Of a stretch of DNA of 53,154 bases, positions 34,532 through 43,179 are shown piece by piece. A program made the position numbers and the translations under genes. This stretch comes from Oceanibaculum pacificum (GTDB taxonomy: Bacteria > Pseudomonadota > Alphaproteobacteria > Oceanibaculales > Oceanibaculaceae). Within the stretch, counting starts at the first letter, position 1; each line of letters starts with the position of its first letter. The stretch spans positions 1 to 53,154 of the forward strand of contig NZ_LPXN01000035.1 of NCBI RefSeq assembly GCF_001618175.1, given 5' to 3'. Under the pieces are notes generated by a model, which was not told where the DNA came from, made no database searches, and saw only the letters and a program-made list of their open reading frames with translations.

Positions 34532-35881
34532 ATGACCAGTTCCGAGCCTTCCCTCACTCTCATACGTGCGATCGACGCGCACGAAAAATATGTCACGGGG
34601 CGCGGCGGGCGGCGGCTGGTCGTCACCGGCGCGCCGTACGACAATCTGAACCTGTCGGACCGGGTGATGAAAGGCGCCTCGATGTCCCGCTGCAGCTTCA
34701 GCAATTCGGTGATGCAGCGTGTAATCCTTTCCGAGGCCGATTTGTTCGCCGCCAATTTCTTCAAGGCCGATCTGCGCGGCGCCCTCCTGATCAAGGCCGA
34801 TCTGCGCGGCGCCCTCCTGATCAAGGCCGATCTGCGCGGCGCCCTCCTGATCAAGGCCGATCTGCGCGGCGCCCTCCTGATCAAGGCCGATCTGCGCGGC
34901 GCCAATCTGGGCAAGGCGCAACTGGCCGACGCCGATTTCACCGATGCCGACCTGCGGCCCGGCCAGATCATCGTGATGCGCAACGGCGAGCAGCACGAGG
35001 AAGAACAGGCCGTCGATCTGGGCGGCGCGCGCATCGACCGGGCGCGCATGTCGGGCGCCAATCTGAACCGCGCCAATCTGGCCGTCAGCTCCGCCGAATC
35101 GGCCGATTTCTCCAATGCGCGGATGACCGAGGTGAATCTCTCCGGCGCCAATCTGGCCAATGCCAGTTTCCGCAACGCCAAGCTGCGCAACGCCATCATG
35201 ATCGGGGCCAAGGTGGGCGGCACCGATTTCTCCGGCGCGGACCTCAGCGGGGCCAATCTGCGCAATGTCGATCTTTCCACCGCGAACATGAAGAACGCGG
35301 ATTTGAAGGATGCGGTGTTGAAGAGCGGCCAGGGGGACATCCCCTCCCTGGTCCAGTATCTGATCGACCAGCACAGCATCTGGATCGCAACCAACGGCGC
35401 TGGCGGCGAGCGGGCGGATTTCTCGCGCAACGACCTCTCGAAGCTGGATCTGTCGGCGACCGATTTGCGCGCCGCGATCTTGCGCGAAACCCTGCTGCAG
35501 AAGAGCCAGCTGGTGAATGCCGAGCTGCTGCTGGCCGATTTCAGCGGCGCCGACCTGAGCGGCGCGGATTTCAGCGACGCCACCATGAAGGGCGCTAAGC
35601 TGAAGGAAGCCAATTTGGCGCGCATTTCCCTGCGCAATGCCGATTTGACGCCCTTGCAGCTGCGCCGGCCGGATGGCGGCGTCAGTGGCCGCGTGCTGTG
35701 CGTCGATCTCAGCGACGCCGATCTGCGCGACGCGGATTTGCGGGGCGCCGACCTGCGTCAGGCCGATCTGCGCAATGCGAATCTGGAGGGCGCCAATTTG
35801 ACCGGGGCCGATCTGCGCGGCGCCATCCTGGACAATACCAAGCTGGGCGGCGCGGTCACGGCCGGCACCAAGTTCGGCTAA
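34532..35881 (+). CDS. Pentapeptide-repeat protein
   Basis: A 449-residue protein made largely of A(D/N)LxX pentapeptides, which fold into a right-handed square beta helix. Repeats run from about residue 40 to 130, 165 to 270 and 295 to 449. Between them lie non-repeat inserts (IVMRNGEQHEEEQAV; YLIDQHSIWIATNGAGGERA). There is no DNA-gyrase-mimic or TM evidence, so function is unknown. Residues about 77-124 come from a perfect 30-bp tandem repeat, two pentapeptides per unit. The ATG at 34532 is chosen; a TTG at 34523 is possible. Neither has a clear ribosome site. Its stop overlaps that of the convergent dedA-like gene. Confidence 0.9.
   Translation: MTSSEPSLTLIRAIDAHEKYVTGRGGRRLVVTGAPYDNLNLSDRVMKGASMSRCSFSNSVMQRVILSEADLFAANFFKADLRGALLIKADLRGALLIKADLRGALLIKADLRGALLIKADLRGANLGKAQLADADFTDADLRPGQIIVMRNGEQHEEEQAVDLGGARIDRARMSGANLNRANLAVSSAESADFSNARMTEVNLSGANLANASFRNAKLRNAIMIGAKVGGTDFSGADLSGANLRNVDLSTANMKNADLKDAVLKSGQGDIPSLVQYLIDQHSIWIATNGAGGERADFSRNDLSKLDLSATDLRAAILRETLLQKSQLVNAELLLADFSGADLSGADFSDATMKGAKLKEANLARISLRNADLTPLQLRRPDGGVSGRVLCVDLSDADLRDADLRGADLRQADLRNANLEGANLTGADLRGAILDNTKLGGAVTAGTKFG
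34761..34903 (+). repeat. Perfect 30-bp tandem repeat inside the pentapeptide gene
   Basis: Four identical 30-bp units (34771-34890) are flanked by partial units, giving 143 bp of perfect periodicity. Each unit encodes ADLRGALLIK, two pentapeptides, so copy number can change without breaking the frame or the helix. Neighbouring repeats of the same gene have diverged in sequence, so this block is a recent amplification. Confidence 0.95.
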
Positions 35882-36477
35882 GCCGCGCCTTTGCGCCGCG
35901 CCAGGCGATAGACGTAAGTCCCGACAATGCCGACCACGACCAGGATCGACAGCGGGTCCAGCACCGCCGACACCTTGTCGTAGCTGCCCTGCAGCAGATA
36001 GCCGGCCAGCGCCAGCAACCCTGTCCAGGCCAGCGTGCCGACGGTGGTGAACAGCAGGAACAGCGCCATCGGCATGCGCGCGATGCCGGCGGGCACCGAG
36101 ATCAGCGTGCGCACGGTTGGCACCAGCCGGCCAAGCAGCACCGCCCCCCCGCGATGCCGGTCGAACCAGTCGGTGGCGCGGTCCACATCCTCCGGCCCCA
36201 TGGTCAGCCATTTGCCGTGCCGTTTGGCCAGCCGCTTGAACCGCTTCAGGCCCCAGCGATGCCCGGCATAATACCAGGGCAGGGCGCCGAGGACCGATCC
36301 CAGGCCGCCCGCCGCGATCACGCCGGCCATCGTCAGCTCCCCCTTGGCGGCGGCGAAGCCGGCGAGCGGCATGATCAGCTCCGAGGGGATCGGGGGGAAG
36401 ATATTCTCGACGAACATCAGGAAGGCGATGCCGAGATAGCCGCCATCGGCCACGATGCCGGAAATCCAATCGATCAT
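35878..36477 (-). CDS. DedA family membrane protein
   Basis: The 199-residue integral membrane protein belongs to DedA/SNARE-associated (VTT) family. The conserved ENIFPPIPSE, GSVLGALPWYYAGHRWG, and RLVPTVRTLISVPAGIARM are visible. Members help lipid-carrier (undecaprenyl phosphate or phospholipid) flipping and proton-dependent envelope homeostasis. The ATG at 36477 gives the standard start. Its last bases overlap the stop of the convergent pentapeptide gene (4 nt), so the two messages have complementary 3' ends. Confidence 0.93.
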   Translation of the reverse strand: MIDWISGIVADGGYLGIAFLMFVENIFPPIPSELIMPLAGFAAAKGELTMAGVIAAGGLGSVLGALPWYYAGHRWGLKRFKRLAKRHGKWLTMGPEDVDRATDWFDRHRGGAVLLGRLVPTVRTLISVPAGIARMPMALFLLFTTVGTLAWTGLLALAGYLLQGSYDKVSAVLDPLSILVVVGIVGTYVYRLARRKGAA

Positions 36478-36604
36478 GAGACAGCCGACCTGACCTTTGA
36501 GCAGTGAACCGGGATGCCCCCGCCTTCGAGGGCAAGAAGCGGATAGGCCGGGCAGCATACCCCCGGCACGGTGCGCGGATCGCATCGCCACCGGAGATTT
36601 GGCC

Positions 36605-37834
36605 ATGAAACGCCCCGCTTCAATCCCCTTTCTCGCCGTCAGCACCGCTCTCGCCCAGGGCGCGGACCAATTGGCGCTGGCCGCCGTGCCGCTGGTGGCT
36701 GCCGTGGCGCTGGGGGCGGGACCGGCGCTGATCGGCCTGCTGGTCGCCGCGCAAAGCGCCGCCTGGCTGCTGGTCTCCCTGCCGGCCGGCGCGCTGGTCG
36801 ACCGGTTGCCGAAACGCCGGCTGCTGGTCGCCGCCCAGCTTCTGGCGTCGCTGGCCTTCGCCGCCGCAGCGCTGGCGGCCTGGGCCGCCGAACCCGCCTT
36901 GCTGGCCGCCGCCGGCTTCCTGGGGTCGGCGGGTACGGTGCTGTTCGTACTGGGCGGTTTCGCCGCCGTCCCGGCGCTGGTCGATCCGGCCCGCCTGCCC
37001 CGCGCCAATGCACGGCTGGAGCTGGCGCGCGCCGTCGCCACCCTGGCCGCACCGCTACTGGCCGGGGCCGCCGCCCAGGCCGGCCAGCCGGCGCTGGCGC
37101 TGCTGGCCGCCAGCGCCGCCGCCCTGCTGGCTGCCGCGACGGCCCTGCGCCTGCCGCCGCTCTCCCTGCCGGCATCCGCCGACGCCCGTCCGTCCTTGCC
37201 GCGCGCCGTGGCGGAGGGCGCCGGCTTCGTATTGCGCCAGCCCTTGCTGCGGGCGATTGCCGCCTGCGCGGTTGCCTGGAACACCGCCTTTTTCATGCTG
37301 ACCGCCGCTTTCATTCCCTTCGCGCTGGAACGGCTGGGACTATCGGCCGGGCAAGCCGGTATCGCGCTGGGCAGCTATGGCGTCGGGCTGATCCTGGGCG
37401 CGCTCGCGGCCCCCCGCCTGGCGGAGCGCTGGACGCCCGCCCGGCTGCTGACGCTGGGGCCGGGCCTGTCCGTGCTTGCCGGGCTGGCGTTGGTCGCCGG
37501 GCCGTGGACGCCGGAGAATATTCCGCCCCTGGCCTTGCCCATGCTGGCGCATTTCCTGATCGGCTTCGGCCCGATGCTATGGCAGGTCAGCCAGACCAGC
37601 CTGCGCCAGATCGTGACGCCGGCCGCCTTGCTGGGCCGGGTCGGGGCGACGATACAGGTCGCGGTGTTCGGCGTGCGGCCGCTGGGCGCGCTGGCCGGCG
37701 GCGCTCTGGCCGTCCGCTACGGGCTGGATACGGCGATGCTGGCGGCGACCGCCGGTTTCGCGTTGTCCTTCGCCATCATCCTCGCCTCGCCGCTGGCCCG
37801 CCTGAAGCGCTTGCCGAGCGCCATCGCCGTCTAG
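36605..37834 (+). CDS. MFS transporter (MFS_3-like efflux carrier)
   Basis: A 409-residue carrier with 12 predicted TM segments, very rich in Ala and Leu. The loop LVDRLPKRRLLV after TM2 is the MFS A-like signature, and the WQVSQTSLRQIVTPAALLGRV stretch is typical of the EntS/MFS_3 efflux group. Substrate unknown. The ATG at 36605 has GGAG upstream. The gap of 53 bp to the M20 hydrolase gene, which has its own strong ribosome site, leaves cotranscription possible. Confidence 0.85.
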   Translation: MKRPASIPFLAVSTALAQGADQLALAAVPLVAAVALGAGPALIGLLVAAQSAAWLLVSLPAGALVDRLPKRRLLVAAQLLASLAFAAAALAAWAAEPALLAAAGFLGSAGTVLFVLGGFAAVPALVDPARLPRANARLELARAVATLAAPLLAGAAAQAGQPALALLAASAAALLAAATALRLPPLSLPASADARPSLPRAVAEGAGFVLRQPLLRAIAACAVAWNTAFFMLTAAFIPFALERLGLSAGQAGIALGSYGVGLILGALAAPRLAERWTPARLLTLGPGLSVLAGLALVAGPWTPENIPPLALPMLAHFLIGFGPMLWQVSQTSLRQIVTPAALLGRVGATIQVAVFGVRPLGALAGGALAVRYGLDTAMLAATAGFALSFAIILASPLARLKRLPSAIAV

Positions 37835-37887
37835 ACGGCGCGCGCCGCAGGCACTATCCCTGTAGCCACGAACAGGGAGAGGAAAAC

Positions 37888-39126
37888 ATGCCCGATCAGC
37901 GCACCCAGCTTGCCGCCTTCATCGATAGCCAGCACGCCGCCCAGGCGGCCTTTCTGGCGGCACTGGTGCGCGTGCCGTCGGACAATCCGCCGGGCGATTG
38001 CGCGCCGCATGGCGAGGCCGCGGCGGCACTGCTGGAGGCGATGGGCTTCGCGGTGGAGCGCCATCCGGTGCAGGCCGATCAATGCATCGCCAACGGCATG
38101 ATCAGCGCCACCAATTTAGTGATTCGCCGCACCTTCGGCGATGGCGGCGGCCCGACCATCGCGCTGAACGCGCATGGCGACGTGGTCGCCCCCGGCGAGG
38201 GCTGGAGCGTCGATCCCTACGGGGCCGAGGTGAAGGACGGCGTGATGTACGGTCGTGGCGTCGCGGTCTCGAAATCCGACTTCGCTACCTACGCCTATGC
38301 GCTGAAGGCGCTGGAAGCGCTGGACGCGCCGCTGAACGGCACGGTGGAGCTGCATCTGACCTATGACGAGGAGGCGGGCGGCGGCATCGGCCCGCAATTC
38401 CTGCTGGAGAACGGCATCTCCAAGCCGGATTTCGCGATCTCCGCCGGCTTCTCCTATGCCGTGGTCACGGCGCATAATGGCTGCCTGCATCTGGAGGTGA
38501 CGGTGGCCGGCAAATCCGCCCACGCCGCCCGGCCGGATACCGGCCATGACGCGCTGGAGGCGACGACGGCGATCCTGACCGCGCTCTATGGTCTGCGCGA
38601 CGGGCTGCGGCAGACGCTCTCCCAGGTGCCCGGCATCACCCACCCGACGCTGGTGGTCGGGCTGATCGAGGGCGGCATCAACACCAATGTGGTGCCCGAC
38701 AAGGTCAGCTTCCGCCTCGACCGGCGGCTGATTCCGGAAGAGAACCCGGCCGAGGCGGAGGCCGCCCTGCGCCAGGCCATTGCGGCGGCGGCGGCCGGCC
38801 TGCCCGGCATCACGGTCTCTGTCCGCCGCATCCTGCTGGCCGCGCCGTTCGGCCCGCTGCCCGGCGTTGAGCGGCTGGTGGAGCCGCTGACCCGGCATGC
38901 CAGCGCGGTGTTCGGCGAAGCCGTCGGCACCGGGGGGCTGCAAATCTATACCGACGCCCGGCTCTATACGGCCGCCGGCGTGCCGACGGTGCTGTATGGC
39001 GCCGGGCCGCGCAGCATCCTGGAGGCCAACGGCCACCGCGCCGACGAGAAGCTGGTGCTCGACGATCTGCGCCGGGCCACCATCGTGGTCGCCGCGGCCC
39101 TGGCGGAGATGCTAAGTCCCGGCTGA
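37888..39126 (+). CDS. M20 family metallo-hydrolase (ArgE/DapE-like deacylase)
   Basis: This 412-residue zinc hydrolase belongs to the ArgE/DapE/ACY1/CPG2 group. Metal and catalytic motifs are NAHGDVVAPGEGW (His-x-Asp), MYGRGVAVSKSDFA, TYDEEAGGGIG (catalytic Glu-Glu) and HAARPDTGHDA in the dimerisation domain. GRGVAVSKSD in place of the common GRGxxDMKG suggests a specific subgroup. The substrate is an N-acyl amino acid or dipeptide-like amide. AGGGAGAGGA precedes the ATG at 37888. It may feed the lyase/E1 operon that begins 125 bp downstream. Confidence 0.9.
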   Translation: MPDQRTQLAAFIDSQHAAQAAFLAALVRVPSDNPPGDCAPHGEAAAALLEAMGFAVERHPVQADQCIANGMISATNLVIRRTFGDGGGPTIALNAHGDVVAPGEGWSVDPYGAEVKDGVMYGRGVAVSKSDFATYAYALKALEALDAPLNGTVELHLTYDEEAGGGIGPQFLLENGISKPDFAISAGFSYAVVTAHNGCLHLEVTVAGKSAHAARPDTGHDALEATTAILTALYGLRDGLRQTLSQVPGITHPTLVVGLIEGGINTNVVPDKVSFRLDRRLIPEENPAEAEAALRQAIAAAAAGLPGITVSVRRILLAAPFGPLPGVERLVEPLTRHASAVFGEAVGTGGLQIYTDARLYTAAGVPTVLYGAGPRSILEANGHRADEKLVLDDLRRATIVVAAALAEMLSPG

Positions 39127-39187
39127 CAGATGCGTCAGAGGGCGTTGCAGAATTCGCAGCCCTGAAAAGCCCTGCGGAAATGCTAGG

Positions 39188-39223
39188 CTTGCCGAATAAG
39201 AGGCAAGGGCCGACCCTGTCGGC
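39188..39223 (+). promoter_or_regulatory. Two adjacent hairpins in the leader of the lyase-E1 operon
   Basis: CTTGCC (39188-39193) pairs with GGCAAG (39202-39207) over an 8-base loop, and GCCGAC (39209-39214) with GTCGGC (39218-39223) over CCT. A short CCC/GGG pairing (39230-39232 with 39240-39242) would then touch the ribosome site. It does not match a riboswitch that I can name, and whether it is transcribed is not known. Confidence 0.3.
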
Positions 39224-39251
39224 ATCACGCCCACAATACGGGAGGAAGCGA

Positions 39252-40145
39252 ATGACTGCGGAATCGAGCGCATCGAGGCTGCGCGCCCTGTTGCGGGCGC
39301 AGCCCTGCCTGCTGGCCCCCGGCGTCTATGATTGCCTGTCGGCGATGCTGGCGGCGGAGGCGGGATTCAGCGCCATCAGCATTTCCGGCTATTCCACCGA
39401 GGCGTCGCAATTCGGCCTGCCCGATCTGGGCTTCATGGGGCTGACCGACATCGAGACCATGGCCCGCCGCATCTGCGCCGCCACCGATCGTCCGGCGATC
39501 TGCGATGCCGATACCGGCTATGGCGGGGCCAATAATGTCTGGCAGACCGTGCAGCGGCTGGAGGCGGCGGGCGTTGCCGGGCTGCATATCGAGGACCAGG
39601 CCGACCCGAAGAAATGCGGCGGCCTGCCCGGCCGTACGGTGGTCCCGGCCGCCGAGATGGCGGCCAAGGTGCGCGCCGCCTGTGCCGCCCGGCGGAATCC
39701 CGACACGCTGATCATAGCCCGCAGCGATGCGCGCGGGGCCGAGGGCATCGAGGCTGTCGCAAGCCGGCTGAACCAGTATCTGGAAGCCGGGGCCGACATG
39801 GCGCTGGCGGCGGAGAATTACGATCTCGACGAGGTGAAATATTTGGCCGGCGCGGTCAAAGGCCCCTTCGCCATCTGCGGCGGCGTGCCCGGCTGGGGCG
39901 GCTCGCACGAGAGCGCCGCCGCCTATGGCGAGATTGGCATGAAGCTCGTGATCTATCCGTTCAGCTCGCTCTATGTCGCTGCGCGGGCAATGCGCGAGGC
40001 CTATGCCGAGATGGCCCGGACCGGCGGCTTCTCCAAGGAGATGGTCGAGGCCCGCATGGTCGGCTTCAAGGATTTTAGCGAGTTCATCGGCGTCGATGTG
40101 TGGAGCTGGCGCGAAACCCAGTTCGCCGAAGACAAGAAGGACTGA
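39252..40145 (+). CDS. Isocitrate lyase/PEP mutase family lyase
   Basis: A 297-residue TIM-barrel enzyme of the isocitrate lyase/phosphoenolpyruvate mutase superfamily. SISGYSTEASQFGLPD, DADTGYGG (metal-binding Asp), IEDQADPKKCGG (active-site loop with Cys) and TLIIARSDARG are conserved. Members cleave C-C bonds of 2-hydroxy or 2-methyl acids (methylisocitrate, oxaloacetate, dimethylmalate); the substrate here cannot be told. The PKKCGG loop differs from KKCGH/KRCGH of true isocitrate and methylisocitrate lyases. GGGAGGAAG precedes the ATG. It is the first gene of a four-gene operon. Confidence 0.88.
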   Translation: MTAESSASRLRALLRAQPCLLAPGVYDCLSAMLAAEAGFSAISISGYSTEASQFGLPDLGFMGLTDIETMARRICAATDRPAICDADTGYGGANNVWQTVQRLEAAGVAGLHIEDQADPKKCGGLPGRTVVPAAEMAAKVRAACAARRNPDTLIIARSDARGAEGIEAVASRLNQYLEAGADMALAAENYDLDEVKYLAGAVKGPFAICGGVPGWGGSHESAAAYGEIGMKLVIYPFSSLYVAARAMREAYAEMARTGGFSKEMVEARMVGFKDFSEFIGVDVWSWRETQFAEDKKD

Positions 40146-40239
40146 CGCCCCACCCATTTCATCACCCGACCGGCGCAAAGGGCGGCATGTAAGATCGTCT
40201 TATGTCGGACAATCGGACAAACAGGAGGAAACCCGTCCC

Positions 40240-42429
40240 ATGAAACTGACCGAGATTCCCTGCCCGACGCCGATGCACCGCCTGAGCGTGGAGGAGAAGG
40301 ACTGGAAGGCCTTCACGCCGGCCGAGGCGAAGCGCGTGCTGACTCTGCTGACCGCCGCCCGCCGCTTCGAGGAGGCGATCTTCATGCTGGACCGGCGCGG
40401 GCTGGTACACGGCCCTGCCCATTCCTCCATTGGCCAGGAGGGCGGGGCCGCCGGCTGTATCGCCGCCCTGCCGCGCGAAGCGCGCATCAATGGCAGCCAC
40501 CGGGCGCACCATCAGGTCATCGCCAAGACCGTGCACGCGCTCTATGAGGATGGCTTCGACCCGGCGCGGGCGAACCGCCTGCCGGAGGAGATGCGCCTGC
40601 AGACCCGCAACATGATGGCCGATATCATGGGGCTGAAGGATGGCTGGTCGGGCGGGCGCGGCGGCTCGATGCATCTGCGCCACGATCCGGTCGGCGTGAT
40701 GGGCACCAACGCCATCGTCGCCGGCGGCCTGCCGATCGCCTGCGGCATCGCCTGGGCGGAGAAGATCCGCGAGACCGGCAACATCACCGTCACCTTCTTC
40801 GGCGACGGCACCACGCATCAGGGCACCACGCATGAGGCGCTGAACCTGGCCGCGCTGATGGATTTGCCGGTGATCTTCTTCCTGGAGAATAACGGCTACG
40901 CCGTCTCCATGAGCATCGAGCAATCGACGCGCGAGCAGGAGCTGATGACCCGCGCCCAGGCGCAGGGCATCCCCTCCATTCGGGTTGACGGCATGGACCC
41001 GCTGGCGGTGAACCTGGCGACCAGATGGGCGGTCGAGGAAATCCGCAAGAAACGCGGCCCGGTGCTGATCCGCGCCGATGTCTACCGCTATTACCACCAA
41101 TCCGTGCCCTATCCCGGCAGCGTCTTCGGCTATCGCACGAAGGAGGAGGAGGATGACTGGCGCAAGCGCGACCCGCTGGACTATCTGACCCATCAGCTGG
41201 AGCAGCGCGGTATCCTCACCAAGGCCGAGATGGAGACCATCGACGGCATCGTGCGCGAAGCGGTGGACGATGCCGTCGCCTATTGCACCGAGGGCAAGGG
41301 CAGCGCCATGAAGATCAAGGATGATCTGTGGCCCGACCCGGCCACGGTTGATGACGGGTTCATCGGTGATCTGTCCGAATTCGCCGGCGTGCGATTCGCC
41401 GAGCCGGAGGATTTCAAGCCGGAAGAGATGGAGGAGATGCGCCTGATCGATACGCTGCCCCGCGTCATGGGCAAGCGCATGGAGCAGGATGAGCGCTTCT
41501 TCGTCATCGGCGAGGATGTCGCCAATATGGGCGGCGGCACGGTGGGCGCCACCAAGGGCATCATCGATAAATTCGCCGGCCGCATCGTCAACATGCCGAT
41601 CTCGGAGAACGGTTTCTGCGGCCTGGCCGCCGGCATGGCCAGCATGGGCCTGCGGCCGGTGATCGAACTGATGTATTCCGACTTCTTCATGGTCGCCGGC
41701 GATCAGCTGTTCAACCAGATCGGCAAGATGCGCCATCTGTTCGGCGGCAGCCACGAGGTGCCCGTCGTGCTGCGCTGCCGCGTGCCGGGGACGGAGGGAT
41801 ACGGTTCGCAGCATTCGATGGACCCGTCGGGCGTGTTCGCCCTGTTCCCCGGCTGGCGCATCGTCGTGCCGTCCAACGCCTTCGACTATGTCGGGCTGAT
41901 GAATTCGGCGCTGACCTGCAACGATCCGGTGCTGGTGGTCGAGCATCAGGCGCTGCACAAGAAGGTCTCGATGGTGCCGGCATCGCTGGACTATCACATC
42001 CCCTTCGGCAAGGCGCGCCGGGTGGCGAGCGGCGGTCAGGTAACGCTGCTGGCGACGTTGACCATGGTCGAGACCTGCGTCGAGGCAGCGCGCGAGATGG
42101 GCGTGGCGGCCGATGTGATCGACCTGCGCACTGTCTCGATCCGCGATCTGGACTGGGACACCATCGGCCAGTCGATCCGCAAGACCAACAATGTCGCCAT
42201 TGTCGAGCAATCAACGCGCGGCACCAGCATCGGTGCGCTGATTTCCGACGAGATCCAGCGCCGCTTCTTCGATCATCTGGACCAGCCGGTAAAGCGCGTC
42301 ACCGGCCGCTGGGCAGCCCCGACCGTCTCCAAGGTTCTGGAGCAGGCCGCCGTCGGCAACCGCACTGATGTCGACAACACCCTGCGGGAGTTGCTCGCCG
42401 AAAGCCGGCAGCGCCCGGTCGCGGCCTAG
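40240..42429 (+). CDS. 2-oxoacid dehydrogenase E1, fused alpha and beta subunits
   Basis: A 729-residue thiamine-diphosphate enzyme in which the alpha (about 1-360) and beta (about 400-729) subunits of a pyruvate/acetoin/branched-chain type E1 are fused. TPP-binding GDGTTHQGTTHEALNLA is in the alpha part; the beta part has GEDVANMGGGTVGATKG, PISENGFCGLAAGMA and DLRTVSIRDLD. E1 decarboxylates a 2-oxoacid and normally hands the acyl group to lipoyl-E2. No E2, E3 or lipoyl domain gene is near, so it may use another acceptor or an E2 from elsewhere. AGGAGGAAA precedes the ATG at 40240; SDR and aldolase genes follow with short gaps. Confidence 0.9.
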   Translation: MKLTEIPCPTPMHRLSVEEKDWKAFTPAEAKRVLTLLTAARRFEEAIFMLDRRGLVHGPAHSSIGQEGGAAGCIAALPREARINGSHRAHHQVIAKTVHALYEDGFDPARANRLPEEMRLQTRNMMADIMGLKDGWSGGRGGSMHLRHDPVGVMGTNAIVAGGLPIACGIAWAEKIRETGNITVTFFGDGTTHQGTTHEALNLAALMDLPVIFFLENNGYAVSMSIEQSTREQELMTRAQAQGIPSIRVDGMDPLAVNLATRWAVEEIRKKRGPVLIRADVYRYYHQSVPYPGSVFGYRTKEEEDDWRKRDPLDYLTHQLEQRGILTKAEMETIDGIVREAVDDAVAYCTEGKGSAMKIKDDLWPDPATVDDGFIGDLSEFAGVRFAEPEDFKPEEMEEMRLIDTLPRVMGKRMEQDERFFVIGEDVANMGGGTVGATKGIIDKFAGRIVNMPISENGFCGLAAGMASMGLRPVIELMYSDFFMVAGDQLFNQIGKMRHLFGGSHEVPVVLRCRVPGTEGYGSQHSMDPSGVFALFPGWRIVVPSNAFDYVGLMNSALTCNDPVLVVEHQALHKKVSMVPASLDYHIPFGKARRVASGGQVTLLATLTMVETCVEAAREMGVAADVIDLRTVSIRDLDWDTIGQSIRKTNNVAIVEQSTRGTSIGALISDEIQRRFFDHLDQPVKRVTGRWAAPTVSKVLEQAAVGNRTDVDNTLRELLAESRQRPVAA

Positions 42430-42446
42430 AAGCGGAAGGAAAACAC

Positions 42447-43166
42447 ATGACCAATCTTTATGAGCTGACCGGAAGGCGCATTCTGGTGACCGGGGCGAAT
42501 GGCGGAATCGGGCGGCAATTCTGTCAAATCGCCAGCGGCTTCGGGGCGGAGCTGATCCTGACCGACAGCACGCCGATGGACGAACTGGTCGCCAGCCTGC
42601 CGGGCAAGGTGACGGCGACGGTGTGCGACAAGACCGACCGCAAGGCCGTTGAGGCGCTGGTGGCCGATGCCGGAAAACTAGACGGGCTGGTCGAGCTGGC
42701 TGCCTGGTGCCCGTGGGACGACTGGACGTCCGATGATTGGGACCAGGTGTTCCATAAGGTGATGGATGTGAATGTGCTGGGCATGCTGCATTTCGTCCGA
42801 GCCGCCCTGCCGGCGATGCAAGGGCGCGACGGGGCCAGCATCGTGCTGGTCAGCTCGGTCGCCGGGCGAATGGGCGGGTTGCGCGCCAGCCCGCATTACG
42901 TCGCCTCCAAGGGCGGGGTGAATTCGATGATGAAATGGCTGGCCCGCAAGGCCGCCCCCGACGGTATCCGCGTGAACGCCGTCGCCCCCGGCCCGGTCGC
43001 CACGCCCATGACCACCGGCATGAGCTTCGAGACAACCGGCATCCCGCTCGGCCGCGTCGCCCAGCCGGCGGAGATCGCCTGGCCCATCGCCTTCCTGTGC
43101 TCGCCCGCCGCCAGCTACATCACCGGGACCATCCTGGACGTGAATGGCGGCGTGTTCATGAATTGA
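42447..43166 (+). CDS. Short-chain dehydrogenase/reductase (SDR)
   Basis: A 239-residue classical SDR. The nucleotide motif TGANGGIG is near residue 15, the catalytic triad Ser in VLVSSVAGRMGG and YVASK, and the end TGTILDVNGGVFMN is standard. LTDSTP at the end of beta 2, with an acidic residue, suggests NAD rather than NADP. It probably oxidises a hydroxyl on an intermediate of the operon's pathway. It starts 17 nt after the E1 stop. Confidence 0.92.
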   Translation: MTNLYELTGRRILVTGANGGIGRQFCQIASGFGAELILTDSTPMDELVASLPGKVTATVCDKTDRKAVEALVADAGKLDGLVELAAWCPWDDWTSDDWDQVFHKVMDVNVLGMLHFVRAALPAMQGRDGASIVLVSSVAGRMGGLRASPHYVASKGGVNSMMKWLARKAAPDGIRVNAVAPGPVATPMTTGMSFETTGIPLGRVAQPAEIAWPIAFLCSPAASYITGTILDVNGGVFMN

Positions 43167-43179
43167 CGGGAGAGTCCGC

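Noticed and set aside
34761..34903. CRISPR-like array
   Set aside because: The 30-bp units are head to tail with no spacers and lie in frame inside a pentapeptide gene, so it is a coding tandem repeat.
40162..42210. 682-codon minus-strand frame opposite the fused E1 gene
   Set aside because: Shadow frame; the plus strand holds conserved TPP motifs.
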